Source: Turnera subulata
Lineage: Eukaryota > Streptophyta > Magnoliopsida > Malpighiales > Passifloraceae
Direction: 5' to 3'
NCBI GenBank assembly: GCA_028386065.3
Contig: JAKUCV010007247.1
Span: 1 to 64,000 of the forward strand
Length of the DNA: 64,000 bases
Position numbers and translations under genes: made by a program. The notes beneath the pieces are model-generated. The model was not told the DNA's origin, searched no databases, and saw only the letters and a program-made list of their open reading frames with translations. Positions within the stretch are counted from its first letter, which is position 1, and each line of letters starts with the position of its first letter. Below, piece after piece: positions 1 to 10,871 of this stretch.

Positions 1-1720
1 CTGAGACCAAAAGTTCGCTTAAGTCCAATTATTTATCTCGATTAACGGTTCACAGGGCCTAAAGCCCACATCAATTAAAGTCACTGGCCTAAAGCCCATT
101 TTAAATTAATTACTCTTTATTGGGCCTATAGCCCGTATCCATAATAGTCCTTGGGCCTAAAGCCCGTATATCCTTAACGTGACATAACTTGGGTCTAGGA
201 CCGGCCCATTCACTTACTCATATTAATCGAGCTCCTGAGCCCAACCTTTCCGGCCTAAGGATATTATTTGCGTCAGATATATATACCGGCCACGCGTCAC
301 TCTTTCCCCACACCCGGTTTCCACTAAATCCGTTTTATTTCAATACACTGATTATATGCATTTACACTACATGATTGTACAAGAATCAAATAACGGCCAA
401 CACCGAGAATTACCATGTAATGCCGGGAAAAAAAATTCATGACTTGCCGGAACAAAAACCCGGTCCTCGCCGGAAAATTCCCGAGCCTCGCTGGATTCCG
501 GTCAGCCCTTGCCGGAAAAGCATCTCGACCCGCCGGTAGAACAACCAGCGACACTGGAGAAATTTTTACAGCCCAGAAACATCCCATTCTTTCTGTCCAT
601 TCCAACAAAACATAATATGGCATTCAAACAACAACCCCCCTTAGATCCAAATACATCAATAGCCGGATTAATAACACTGAGTCACCAAAAACTCACCGGA
701 AAAACGGACCTCTCCGCCCGTGTCAGATCCGAGCACAACCAATCACTGCTGGAATACAAGCACGCCACTCTCTACTAGAAACTAACAACACGAACACGAC
801 AGCCGGTCCAGAATCACCATCATCCGAATCCACGCACCCCCTGCGACCGACACTCGCAACCAGCCAACATCAAACCCCCAAACCAAAGAAACCCCGCTCA
901 CAGAAGAAGAGAAAAGAATGGTGGCGGCTTACCAGCGATGGCGGCTTACCAGCGATGGCGGCAACGGCGGCGGCGGTGTGGACTCGAACCTAGTCCTCGA
1001 GCCACTGCTCATCCTCCTCCTCCTCAAACCACCCCTCGCTGTTGCGTCCACAGCGGCCAAACCCGGACCAAGAACGCGAGGAAGCCGGCGGCGCCTCCTG
1101 TCCATGCGCTGCGCTCCACGTCGCGTGCAGAGCCTCGCCCCTCCCGATCTCCTCTGCAACAGCAACGACGGTGACACGAGGAGAAGGAGCACGAGTGGCG
1201 GCGGCAGCCGTTAATGCCACGATTTGAGGCGAGCAACAGGTGGCACGCGACGTGGAGCAGGGTGAGCCGTCGGGGAGAGAAAGAGAAGTGGGAAGGAGAG
1301 AGAGAAAAGAAAGATTATATATGCGCACTGTAGGGCTAGGGTTTCGTCAATAGCAAAACGGTGTCGTTTTGCTTCCAAACGGCGTCATTCCGTCTACAAG
1401 CCCCTCCCCTGGTCAACCTCAAAGTTAAAACGCATCCCTTTGTGTGTTTTAGGTTTTGGCTCTACCAAAACTACGTAGTTTTAGTAAAAACTACACCCCT
1501 TCTTGTTTTTCACCACAAAATACAAATAAACTCCAAAAGAAATCCAATTACGGTTTAATTTCACCATTAAATAAATATTTCCAAAGAAAAGAAGAAGAAA
1601 TTAATAATAATTTTCTTGACCTAAAATCCCGGAAATTCCGTAAGGGAAAAATGGGAAATAAAATTTTAAAAAATCCGAAAAATTTCATAAAAACTAAAAA
1701 CGAAAATTCGGGGCGTTACA
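1..1720 (-). mobile_element. LTR of the Z family (Tekay-like chromovirus), partial
   Basis: The stretch ends at 1720 with the reverse complement of TGTAACG, the same LTR start seen at 48132 and 52547. It aligns by eye with 24.9-26.1 kb of the Z LTR: repeated GGGCCTAAAGCCC words, then the CCGGCCACG..CACTCTTTCCCC block, then pyrimidine-rich and GC-rich stretches. The other end lies beyond the window, so it may be a solo LTR or the 5' LTR of a minus-strand copy. The sequence on its right (1721 onward) is Tat-like element X2, so this copy appears to have inserted into X2. Short proline- and arginine-rich open frames near 900-1330 occur on both strands and look like GC-rich noise rather than genes. 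Confidence 0.75.
55..165. repeat. Array of GGGCCTAAAGCCC near-palindromes
   Basis: Four copies (about 55, 86, 121 and 152) are spaced roughly 31-37 bp apart. Each half contains GGGCC or GCCCA, which matches the plant 'site II' TGGGCC/GGCCCA promoter element bound by TCP factors. The allelic stretch of the Z LTR at about 25001-25172 carries the same words. Known: site II is a promoter element. Inferred: it acts as such in this LTR. Confidence 0.7.
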
Positions 1721-2230
1721 GGAGTATTCCTTGTTGAGAGATGAGATGATTCTATTGTCTTGGGTTGAGATGATTCCCAAGACAAAACCCAGCTGACAAG
1801 GATGGGAGTATTCCTTGTTGATAGATGAGATGATTCTATCGTCTTGGGATGAGATGATTCCCAAGACAAAATCCAGCTGACAAGGATGGGAGTATTCCTT
1901 ATTGATAGATGAGATGATTCTATCGTCTTGGGATGAGATGATTCCCAAGACAAAACCCAACTGACAAGGATGAGAGTATTCCTTGTTGATAGATGAGATG
2001 ATTCTATCGTCTTGGGATGAGATGATTCCCAAGACAAAATCCAGCTGAAAACGATGGGAGTATTCCTTATTGATAGATGAGATAAGTCTATCGTCAAAAC
2101 CCAGCTGACAAGGATGGGAGTATTCCTTGTTAACAACCTAATTCTTTTACCCCGGGATGAAATGATTCCCGAGATGATTCCCAAGTCAAAACCCAACTGA
2201 CGAGGATGGGAGTATTCCTTGTCGACCACC
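1721..2230. repeat. 84-bp minisatellite, about 6 copies
   Basis: The word GGAGTATTCCTTGTTGA recurs at about 1722, 1806, 1890, 1974 and 2058, a period of 84 bp, with decayed units near 2118 and 2207. Each unit contains two or three GATGAGATGATTC words. Because 84 is a multiple of 3, it yields a false 28-residue protein repeat on the minus strand. Tandem repeats in the 3' untranslated part are common in Tat/Ogre elements. Confidence 0.85.
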
Positions 2231-2455
2231 CAATAGATGAGATGATTCTATCACCTCAGGATGAGATGATTCCTGAGACTTGGGATGAGACGATTCCTAG
2301 AATCCGAGGGCCCGTCCCTCAAATCTCCAGGATGAGATGATTCTTGGGGAGGAGCATGGCATGCTTCGAAGTTTGACACGCGCCACACACTCATCATTCA
2401 AATTTGGTGGTTCCTGTCTTACGTTGTTTCGTCCTTAGTCCCTAAGGACTCATCA

Positions 2456-2467
2456 ACGAGGGGCATC
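2456..2467 (+). other. Polypurine tract of X2
   Basis: ACGAGGGGCATC lies directly before the TGTGAACACCC LTR start. The same tract (AACAAGGGGCATC, minus strand) abuts the 3' LTR of X at 27744. Confidence 0.6.
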
Positions 2468-3925
2468 TGTGAACACCCAAATTTGATCCACGAATATTTT
2501 ACTAAAACTAAATTACAAAACATGTCTAATTTGAGGTTAGCAAGATGATCTGATTTTGAGTTAAGATATAATAAGAATTTAATTTAGTAGGATTAATGTA
2601 TTTTGGTAATTTAAACCTTTGTGCATCTAAACCTTAGGATTAATAAGATGATTTAATCTTAGGGTAAAACATATAATAAGGTTTATTCACATTAAAATTC
2701 AATTCATTGTATTACTTGGGCTCTTTTAGTTGTTTTTAACCCAAATATATTGAGTTGATGTATTTTTTGGGCTAGGAATGGGTTTAAGGATCCAAGTAAA
2801 TAGATTCTCCTGAGTTTCCCCAGCTCATTAACACATTTCTTGCAGGACAATTTTAGCTCTGATTTTAAATCATCATTTATGTAGAAATGTTGTTTTTGGT
2901 ATGATTTAGTATGAAATAGGCATTAAGGTGTAATCAATGCGTTATGGAATGATTTAGGGGAGTAATGATCAAGTAATTGAGTAATTCAGGGTCAATTAGG
3001 GGTTAATTACGCGGTAGGATCAAATCAGGGCTAAATTAAGAGGATTGGAGGCCGGAAAAGGAAAAAACGAATGACACGCGGGGTGACAGGTGGTCATCGC
3101 GCGACGACCTCCAGGTGCTGGCGGTCATCCCCACATGATCGCCGGCACTGGGGGTCATTCAAAGGATAGCGGTCATAGGTACCAAGAATCTCTGATTTTT
3201 GCCGATTCTGTTCCTAATTCGATCCTACGCGGTTTTGGACCAGATTTTTGGGCATAATCTTCACCATTAAGTCGGTCCATGCCCCTAGGCTTTCCAGAAC
3301 ACTATAAATAGGACCCCTCACATACATTTCAAAGGGATCACACACTTTTCTCACACACACACCTATAAGCCTTGTGTGCTTGGAGAAACTCTACTTCTCC
3401 AAGCCTAGAAATACATCCTTTAGGCAAAAACTGTGGAGGATTTTCGTGGGAGACATCAGTAGTGGTTCAACAAGGAGAGGTCAAGAAGAGGATCAACCAT
3501 AGAGCTTAGAAGCGGCAAGAAGGTGGGTGTAGTGCATTATGACTTGTTTGTGCACTGTGGTTGCTATTGCTTGATGCCGGTGTACTTGTGGTTGATTTGT
3601 ATTTGTATATTCTTGTTTATTTGTTTACAGTGAGATAGTGGTTGGTCACACCCCCTCACAGTCTTTACACAAGTTAACTGATCGATGATCAAGAGTGCAT
3701 ATCAGCAGATGGCGGTGTTTTCCTCTCTTCAGGTTGGATCCATAGAGTGCATTACATTCATGTTTCTTTATGTATTTTTCTTCTGCTGCATACTCGTATT
3801 GTATTATTTATTGTATGATTAATTGTTGATCATGTTGATGATATCGTATCCTAGGCAGAAGGGCATTTTGGTTATTTCACATATTATAATTAATTAAATA
3901 GATAATTTGGGATACGGGCGTTTCA
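2468..3925 (+). mobile_element. 3' LTR of X2, apparently chimeric (X-type U3, Z-type end)
   Basis: It starts TGTGAACACCCAAATTTG and resembles the X LTR up to about 3530, including the GCGGTCAT words (about 3090-3176) and a TATA box TATAAATAGG at 3303-3312. From about 3531 to 3925 it instead resembles the terminal part of the Z LTR (8101-8620 reverse complement: 'ttgtttgtgcact', 'gagatagtggttggtc', ending GGGCGTTTCA). Both ends are TG...CA and the length (1458 bp) is close to the 1603 bp of the X LTR. It could be a true recombinant LTR, or a Z-type fragment joined after deletion. The 5' LTR is outside the window, so the TSD cannot be tested. Confidence 0.6.
3303..3312 (+). promoter_or_regulatory. 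TATA box of X2 LTR
   Basis: TATAAATAGG sits in the same context (CACTATAAATAGGACCCCTC) as in both LTRs of X on the minus strand (26873-26882 and 46613-46622), so the promoter core is conserved between copies. Confidence 0.7.
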
Positions 3926-4000
3926 AAGACACCTCCTTATCCCCTTCAATCCCAAATACTGGTTTGATGTTCTCCTCACCCGTTTCTCCTTTGACTGTGA

Positions 4001-4461
4001 CTATCCCACCTTGATAAGGAAATCATAGCATTTGATGCAAAATGGACTCCATGGCTCAGGCTTGGTGTAACCAAGGTCTTCCAGAAGCAGGTTGAAACTA
4101 GATGCAATGTCAAGTACCTGGAATTCTATCGCAAAAGGGACAGGCCCAATGATCACTTCTAATTTTATCATCCCCAATACTTCCCTCCGGGCATTCTCAT
4201 ATGCTCTGACCATCGTTTGAGAGGGAAAAAAATCTGAGGCTCCAATTCCTATTAAGCTTGCAGTCTTCAAGGACATACGTTCAAGGCCGACCCATTATCT
4301 ATCAGCACCAGGGGTACTTGATTGTCCTTGACCTGAATGGTTATGTACAATGCTTCAAAATGAGCATCTTTGTCTGAGCGTAGGTCCTTATCAGAGAATG
4401 AGATTTGGTTATCAATTTCCATGGAAACTATCATGTTGGCTAATATTTCTGGAGCAGTCAT
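4001..4461 (-). pseudogene. Tat/Ogre-type retrotransposon protease fragment
   Basis: Two open frames that abut at about 4267 together show a retropepsin-like segment. The first contains the active-site block VLIDNGSALNVCP, where D-N-G replaces the usual D-S/T-G as is normal in Tat/Ogre elements. The second continues with LIGIGAS, ..VRAYENARREVLG.. and FQVLDIASSFNLLL, typical flap and C-terminal strands of that family. A frame change near 4267 and the loss of GRPW after NLLL show it is broken. Gag, reverse transcriptase and integrase are not found next to it. It is a fossil fragment between X2 and Athila V; which element it came from is not clear. Confidence 0.75.
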
Positions 4462-5389
4462 GGACTTTACTTAATTGCATAAAAAGTAACTTACCAAACT
4501 GCCAGCCGACAAATTGTGTGTTTAACTGTTTCAAAATTTTTACACAAATGAAGAGAATTTATTTGGCCCCTTCCCCCTCTCAATTTTTTTCTTTTTATGT
4601 GTTTACAGAAATGAATATTCTGCTTTTCTCTTCATTTTTAGGAGGAACAATACAATGAGATGCTCTCCGATACTTACATAGGCTGCTTGTGCAGTGTGTT
4701 CTGTGAACCATTTTTTCTTGATGCTTGGCTGAAACACCAAAGAGAAGTAAACTTCTTAAGCAATTATATGAGGGGATGTGTATGAAAAAAAAAAAAATGC
4801 AACGATAGCCTTAGGCCCAAAAGGTTAAGGTAGTGATTGCGGGTATGAAAATAATTAATGGCTATCTTAAATGGCTCAACTTGGTATGCAAGAGATTTAT
4901 GAGTATGTGCATGGGTAGGCTATGTGGCTCATGTGGGGATGCAAAGAATGCCCTACTCTTATCCTTGTAAAAACCGTTCCTGTAGATTTCGCTTTGAATC
5001 GGAATAATGAACCTGTTCTAGGATGTAAATTTGATGCCAAACATGAAAGTAAAAGAACAAGCAAAATGGATAGGTTAGTTGAAAATAAAGCCCAAAATAA
5101 TCATTAACCCACTAAAAACCATTCGAAACTTTTGATGAATTTAACCCCAAAACTCAAGCAAGTCAAGCAAGTGGACACACGTAACTCAACCGCGGCAATT
5201 CGAAGACGTTACCATTCTTAGTCAAAATGGGTCCAATTAGGCCCAACGGATAAGCCTGGGACTTGCAAAAACATTTTATTCATGCATAACAAAAGCAAAA
5301 AATAAATTGAAATAGAAATACTTATTACTATACTAATGAAAAGAAAGCTGAAAAATAAATAATGGCCGTCAGCCACAATGCTGAAAGTA
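4462..5389. other. No gene recognised
   Basis: AT-rich DNA with short open frames on both strands and no family resemblance that I can see. It lies between the protease fragment and the 3' end of Athila V, and could be 3' sequence of V or degraded Tat sequence. Confidence 0.4.
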
Positions 5390-5662
5390 CAGCCACCCTA
5401 AACTTAAAACTTGTAGTGTCCTCACCGCACAAAATATGCGTAAAGAGTCCAATAACAAACAGGGGCAACAAATATAATTAGCAAAAATGTGCTCGCAGAC
5501 TGAAAAGTTTTAAAGAAAAATAAAATGGAACAGAAAATGAAGAATAGAAAAGAGCCCATGATCCAAAAATCAAATGCCCAAAGCGTCCCGGATCTGGCGA
5601 AGGCAAGGACCAAGACGCTGAAAAATCTCACGAACGTCATCCTCGAACATCAGGAATGCCAC

Positions 5663-7548
5663 CTATAAAGATGCCTGCCTCTCGTCTGAACGGGCCTGGC
5701 AGGCTGCCAAGCACTGAAACTCGGTAACCAAATCGGGCATCAGTTCAATGGCATCTAACGCCGGGGCAAAAATGGGCAAAGAAGGCGGAATAGGAGAGGA
5801 ACTCGAGCCTTTTCCAGCAGCCACAGTCTCGGCACTATTGTGCACAAAAAAAGTGTGTGTGCCTCCTCCATTTGTGTGAAAATCACGCAAACCTATAGGG
5901 ACCATGGTATCTACTCTTAGTGAAGTGGAATGGGGGAGGGGAGTATACCTAGACAGATTAACACCGTAATAAGCAGTAATGGCCGTAACAAGACCCCCAC
6001 CCCTAGGTGGTTTGGACATAGCATGGACCTGTTGTGTAAGGCGGGTCAAAAAGAAAAAAACGGTATTCACTCTAATCCCCTAGGTCATGCAATGGAGAAG
6101 AAAAAGCTCATCTTTATAAACAACCCCTCCGAAAGACTTTTTAGCAATAAGGGTGCTGGAGATAAACCTATGTAGATACCTGAGGGTAAGGTTTTTTAGA
6201 GTGGAGGCTTTGGAGACCCTAGAGTTGTAACGTTTTGTACTATCACTCAATTCAACCCACACAACATCAACATCAAAATCCGCAGGTATATACCTCAAGT
6301 CATCATCACAAAATTCAAATATCCGATTAAAAATTGGGTGAGTCATTTTGTAATCTTCCTCATTAAGTCTGAAATGTCATCAGGCACATGGACATCCAAT
6401 CGCATATAGAGTGAAGTATAAAATTCATAAGTCAGCTCAATATAGGTAGAATAACAATGGGATACTAGCTGTACCCAACCTATATTTGATAGCAATTGGT
6501 GAATTTCATGCTTACAACCTAGGATAGAAATAACCTGGTCATCTAGATATCGAGATTGGACATGGGTTCTGATGCTCATGCGATGGAATAGTTCTATGAG
6601 GTCCTTATTGGGGAATGCGGGTGTGAATCTAGAAGGAGGTGGAGGTGTACCTTTTCTGTCGGAATTGGTGCAGGATTGCTTGGGTGGAGGTGCCGGATGC
6701 TGGTCGGATCCTCGCTCTGTGTTGAGGCGCTTTGCTCTCTGGGAAGCGGTGCTTCGGGGCTGCTATCGCCGGGGTGGTGGCACACAGCCATGGGTGGCAG
6801 CAGGCTCGGGCTCGGCATCAAGTGGAGAGCGGGGACGAGTGGGCTCTACACCGTGGAATTTCTGGGCCCGAGTCCTAGTGGAGACAAGGGCACTAGGCTC
6901 GGGCGCCGGTGACATTTGCAGAGGAGGAGTGTAGGGAGAACGGGCAGAGGCCTGCATGTGGCTTGGACTTGGTGGGGAACAGTGGCGAGGCGAGCGCCTG
7001 GGTGGAGAGTCGGTGGTGGACCCATTTTGACGCTCGGCAGCAAAGGGGGGTTGAACTGCCGCGACGAGTTGGAGTGGGGATTGAAGCAACGGCAAGGGCT
7101 CCTCCGTATAAGCATGAGGGATGGGTAGGAGACCATTGAATGGGGGAGGCCCGCCGGCATTCACTGGTGGCTTGGTTCGGTTGTCCGCCATTCGTTGCTG
7201 GGTTGGAGTTGATGGGGAGCGCTGACAGGTGCGGGTGGTTGATTGAGGACTCGAGGAGGATGGAGGAGAAGAGTTGGGGGCAAAAGTTGTTGGGGCGGAG
7301 CGAGGTGGTGGAGAGCTGCGGGTGCATGGAGAAGATCGCTGTGAGGAAGGAGATATGGTGGTGCCTCGGGATGCGTGAGTAGAGGAGGGGGAATGGTGGG
7401 CACTTGGTGAGGATGGTCGCCATGAGAAGAAGGAGTAGGCAGCGCCTAGTGAGGTGTGAGAGTGGGTAGGTAGTGGAGGTGATGCCCAGTGTGAGGTGGT
7501 AGTGTGGAGGCCACGGCCTCAATTGGCAGCATCTTCTTTGGTTCTCAT
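5663..7548 (-). pseudogene. ATHILA ORF (post-pol ORF of Athila), decayed
   Basis: The likely start is the ATG at 7548-7546 (MRTKEDAAN..), which matches the MRTKAEVA.. start of the second copy at 61264. A long proline/serine-rich N-terminal part follows, then the conserved core (6579-5663): ..LLSNIGWVQLVS.., ..YIELTYEFY.., YIPADFDVDVVW, SKASTLKNLTLRYLHR, GVVYKDELFLLHCM. These line up block by block with the second copy. The family is the Athila-specific ORF (PF03078 type), sometimes discussed as env-like; no signal peptide or membrane segment is evident here. A stop after the ninth codon, frame changes near 6343 and 6080 and a 123-bp internal duplication show it is not functional. Confidence 0.75.
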
Positions 7549-7570
7549 GGAAGAGAAAAGAGAAGAGAGG

Positions 7571-7816
7571 AGGGATGTTATGGCCATGTCGGGTAGGTGT
7601 GGTGTTTTTGTGTATTTTTCTTAGTGTGGTGAGTATCTCTCTAATCGTGATGAGAGGATACTTAGGGATTTTTTTATTCAGGGTTAAAAGAGGAGGGATG
7701 TTATGGCCATGTCGGGTAGGTGTGGTGTTTTTGTGTATTTTTCTTAGTGTGGTGAGTATCTCTCTAATCGTGATGAGAGGATACTTAGGGATTTTTTTAT
7801 TCAGGGTTAAAAGAGA
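7571..7816. repeat. Perfect 123-bp tandem duplication
   Basis: Two adjacent copies starting AGGGATGTTATGG (7571 and 7694) are identical as far as I can read. The length is 41 codons, so frame is kept in the ATHILA ORF region. Identity points to a recent event or an assembly duplication. Confidence 0.9.
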
Positions 7817-8100
7817 AAATGGGGATTGAGTGGGATGTTTAATTGGGTCTATTTGTTGGGATTGTTTTGTTTTGCTTTTTTTTTTGTGTTTGAGATAATG
7901 GGTAGAAAAAAAGAGGATTTGAAAAAAATCTAAGTTGGGTTCTCGTGCCATGCCAACTGGTGTAAGTGGTCAAAAGGTCAACCCCAAAACAAGTAGGCCA
8001 AAACCGTCACATAAGGGTACTGGCTGGATAAACCCTAAGGGGACAGAAGGCCTACATGTGTGGACAGCTGGAAGGCAACAAGAGGAATGGACACCCAGGT

Positions 8101-8888
8101 TGAAACGACCGCATCCCAAGAACAAAAGTACCAAAATATGAACAATGATGAAAAGAAAAAAATTCCCTTGAGTTCAAGACTACCAAACTCTATGTAAAAC
8201 ATATCATGAAAATCTTAGAATAACAAATTAAACATCGAGATGCTAAAAGACTCAAAAATAAATCGGGCTCATCAAGCCATGTAAACACCGGCAAACCGGA
8301 AAACAAGTGTTCAATCCAAACAATATAAACAACATCCCGATAAGTTATGCAGCGGAAAATCGATAACGAGTTCAGTGACAAATACAAACATGTGAAGTGT
8401 CAACCTATGGATCCGTCCCCGAAGGAAAGTAGGCACAATTACCTGAATGCATCCCTGATCCAAGATCAGTCAACCTGTGTGTAAAAGTGAGGGGTGAGAC
8501 CAACCACTATCTCACCATAAACAAATAAACCAAAATATACTAATACAAATCAATCACGAATACATCAGTATATGACATTAACAGCCATAGTGCACAAACA
8601 AGACATGGTGCACAATACAAAGTCAAGAACAGACTTTATTCCCAAACTTATCATTAATCAACTTGTTATAGTTATGCTTAACTTTATTCTTAGCGTTGGA
8701 TATTTTATTAGGGCCCTCTACTGTGTGCGTCGGGCGCGGTAGCGACAGATCAGTCCAGGGCTCAACACAAAGATACTATCTCATCGGAAGGGGTAAGATC
8801 CGAAACAAAACTAACCATCGAAATACCTCAAGTGACCGACGGCTCTCCGAGGGGTGCACTCAATACATACTCAGTCCAGGTATAAAAT
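8101..8888 (-). mobile_element. Z 3' LTR, piece 1 (LTR end)
   Basis: It contains the LTR terminus and the GTGGTTGGTCTC-type stretch (8500-8520, minus strand) shared with 3640 in X2. It is cut at 8888 by the SIRE-like element. The other pieces are 19462-19613, 24287-26140 and 47441-48132. Confidence 0.75.
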
Positions 8889-10011
8889 TGTAGGCCTAGA
8901 AGTGCCTAAGAGTGGGGTGAATTAAGCCTCAAATACTTTTTCGGACAGAAAGATTTGGTTTCTGCGATACCAAATCTCTGCGGGTAGATTTGGTTTTTGA
9001 GATACCAAATCTGTTAAGTACTTAGCAAGTATATGGAGCAAGAAAGCGAGTAGAAAATAGTGAACACAGTGATTTAGAGTGGTTCCCCCTCACCAGGTAC
9101 TCCACTACCTAAAGATTCCTTCCTTTAGGATTTGAAAACACTCACTATACTTAGGTTTTTGCGGGATCAACCTTAACCTTTACAAACACAAGCTTTTCTA
9201 GGCTAAGCTCGAACCTTTACAAGTTTTTCATAGGATAAACTCTAATCTTACACAAGCTTTTCATAGGCTAAGCTTGAACCTACCATCAAATGTAATCCTA
9301 GACTTGTGTACCCAACAAAACTAAGCTAAGCCTTGCTTACAAATTGCCCCTTGAAATAGATTCGCACTGGAAGCAGAAAAACAGATCAAATACCAATTCT
9401 TCTAAGCTCAAGTATACACTCAGATTTTGCACAATAGCTGGGATGATCTTCCAGAGGTGTAAATGTCCCTCTTTATAGTATCTGAGTGTGGGGGATAGGC
9501 TCCTGCAACGGCTCCTTGTACTTCAGTTGACTTCAGTTCATTAAAGCTTCAGCTCGGTGCTGTTATCCATGTCAACTCCTTGGTAGCAACGAATTACCAA
9601 GTCAGGAAAGTTTGGACCACCTTCTAGAGTTGAGTGGGAGTTAGGTGGGAACATCTTCTGCACTTCCATAAATTCTTCCCTCTTACTTGTACTCCAATTC
9701 AAACGGCTGGAAGTGGGATTTAAATACTTGCAGGACCACATGCAACTTGCACAAAAAAGTTGATGTTGACAGCTTCAGATATGGTATCGGTAAAAACCAT
9801 ATGTCACGTATTCAAGATATGGTATCGATAAAAATCATATGTCGTGTGTCCAAAATATGGTATTGGCAAAAAACATAATTTTCCTGCAAGTGAAGTCAAC
9901 ACAAGCAAAGGTAGCAATACAAATGTAATTTGTTAATCATCAAAACCAGATCATAATTTTGGTTATTACAGTTCAGCATTAGGAGGTGATTAACCCTATT
10001 TTTGGTCAACA
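8889..10011 (-). mobile_element. SIRE-like 3' LTR
   Basis: TGTAGGCCTAG at 8889 runs to GGTCAACA at 10011. A TATA box (minus strand, plus-strand CTTTATA) is at about 9471-9478. It contains two perfect 9-bp-arm hairpins AGATTTGGT..ACCAAATCT (8951-8977, 8986-9012) and three tandem ATATGGT..CCATAT units (9779-9880). Confidence 0.85.
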
Positions 10012-10027
10012 ATCTCCTCCTTTTTTA
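10012..10027 (-). other. SIRE-like polypurine tract
   Basis: The minus strand reads AAAAAAGGAGGAGATT directly before the LTR start TGTTGACC. Confidence 0.8.
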
Positions 10028-10871
10028 TGATGACAAATTTGTGTTGATTTTTTATTGAACAAGGGTTCAAAAGATGCACATATAAATTTCACGATCCTCC
10101 CCCTGTTTTGTTGCTCCCCCTTTTGAAAACAGTTTTGTAATTCAACAAGGATAAGTTTGAAAAACATATGATTCATTCCTTGTGAATATATTGGCATTTG
10201 ATAGCCAATCATAAAACTCTCCCTTTATATTTGTCTTTCTGCACAAAAGAATTAGTTGAATGCATAATAATAAATACGAAGTCGCGCAACATTCAATCTC
10301 ATAACAATTGGTTTTTGGCAGAAACCATATCATAAACATAAGTGTGGTTTTTGATAAAACAGATTTTCAACATCACACTTCCTGCAGAAAACATTATGGT
10401 TTTAGCAACAACCATATCTCACCAGTCCTGCAAAAAACATATATGGTTTTAACAACAACCATATCTCATCAGTAGCATCAACCAATGCTTTTCAGTACCT
10501 GCATAATCAATCATATGCAGTATTTCTCCCTCTTAATACACGTAACAGCAACCATATCAACTATATCTACTTGGTTTCACAGAAACCGTAACCAATGTCA
10601 ATGCTCCTACAAGGGGAATCAATACAACAACAACACAGTTTCTCTCCCCTTTTTGGCATCAACAGAAAAAGAAGAAATAGCATAGAAACAGAGCAAAGAT
10701 CTTGCAGAATAATCATTTAAGGAGCAATATCAAAATATCCCAAAAGACAGAGAAATATTACCAAATATTCCAAAAGAGCTAATCATATGGACCAGAACCA
10801 AGAGGCGGGACTAATAAGAAGAACCAAAATGCAATGCATGTGTTCTAAGAAGCATCAGATCTGAAAAGGCT

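Larger units (their letters stand above)
1721..2467 (+). mobile_element. Internal 3' end of Tat/Ogre-like element X2
   Basis: This noncoding stretch ends in a G-rich tract directly before an LTR starting TGTGAACACCC. It matches, in the opposite orientation, the stretch next to the 3' LTR of X (27744-28090), including the GATGAGATGATTC words and the phrase about 'actcatcaacgaggggcatc'. Only the 3' end of X2 is in the window side by side with its LTR. The reading frame through it on the minus strand is a product of the 84-bp tandem repeat and is not a gene. Confidence 0.7.
5390..7957 (-). mobile_element. Athila element V, 3' portion
   Basis: The segment holds an ATHILA ORF on the minus strand followed by a purine-rich tract (reverse complement of 5391-5420, AAGTTTAGGGTGG) like the AGTTTGGGGGTGC tract behind the second Athila copy at 63801. 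V is split by W: its upstream spacer continues at 54936-55330, where the AT-rich 'acatatat..acttgtttatt' stretch matches the integrase-ORF spacer of the second Athila (about 60095-60130). No LTR of V is recognised in the window. Confidence 0.65.

Noticed and set aside
1666..2229. 187-codon open frame with 28-residue repeats
   Set aside because: It is the 84-bp minisatellite read in one frame, with no start context or family resemblance.
6572..7400. Several Gly/Arg-rich plus-strand frames
   Set aside because: They are shadows of the Pro/Ser-rich N-terminal part of the ATHILA ORF on the minus strand.
7575..7829. Hydrophobic repeated 84-codon frame (membrane-protein-like)
   Set aside because: It is the antisense of the 123-bp duplication inside the ATHILA ORF.
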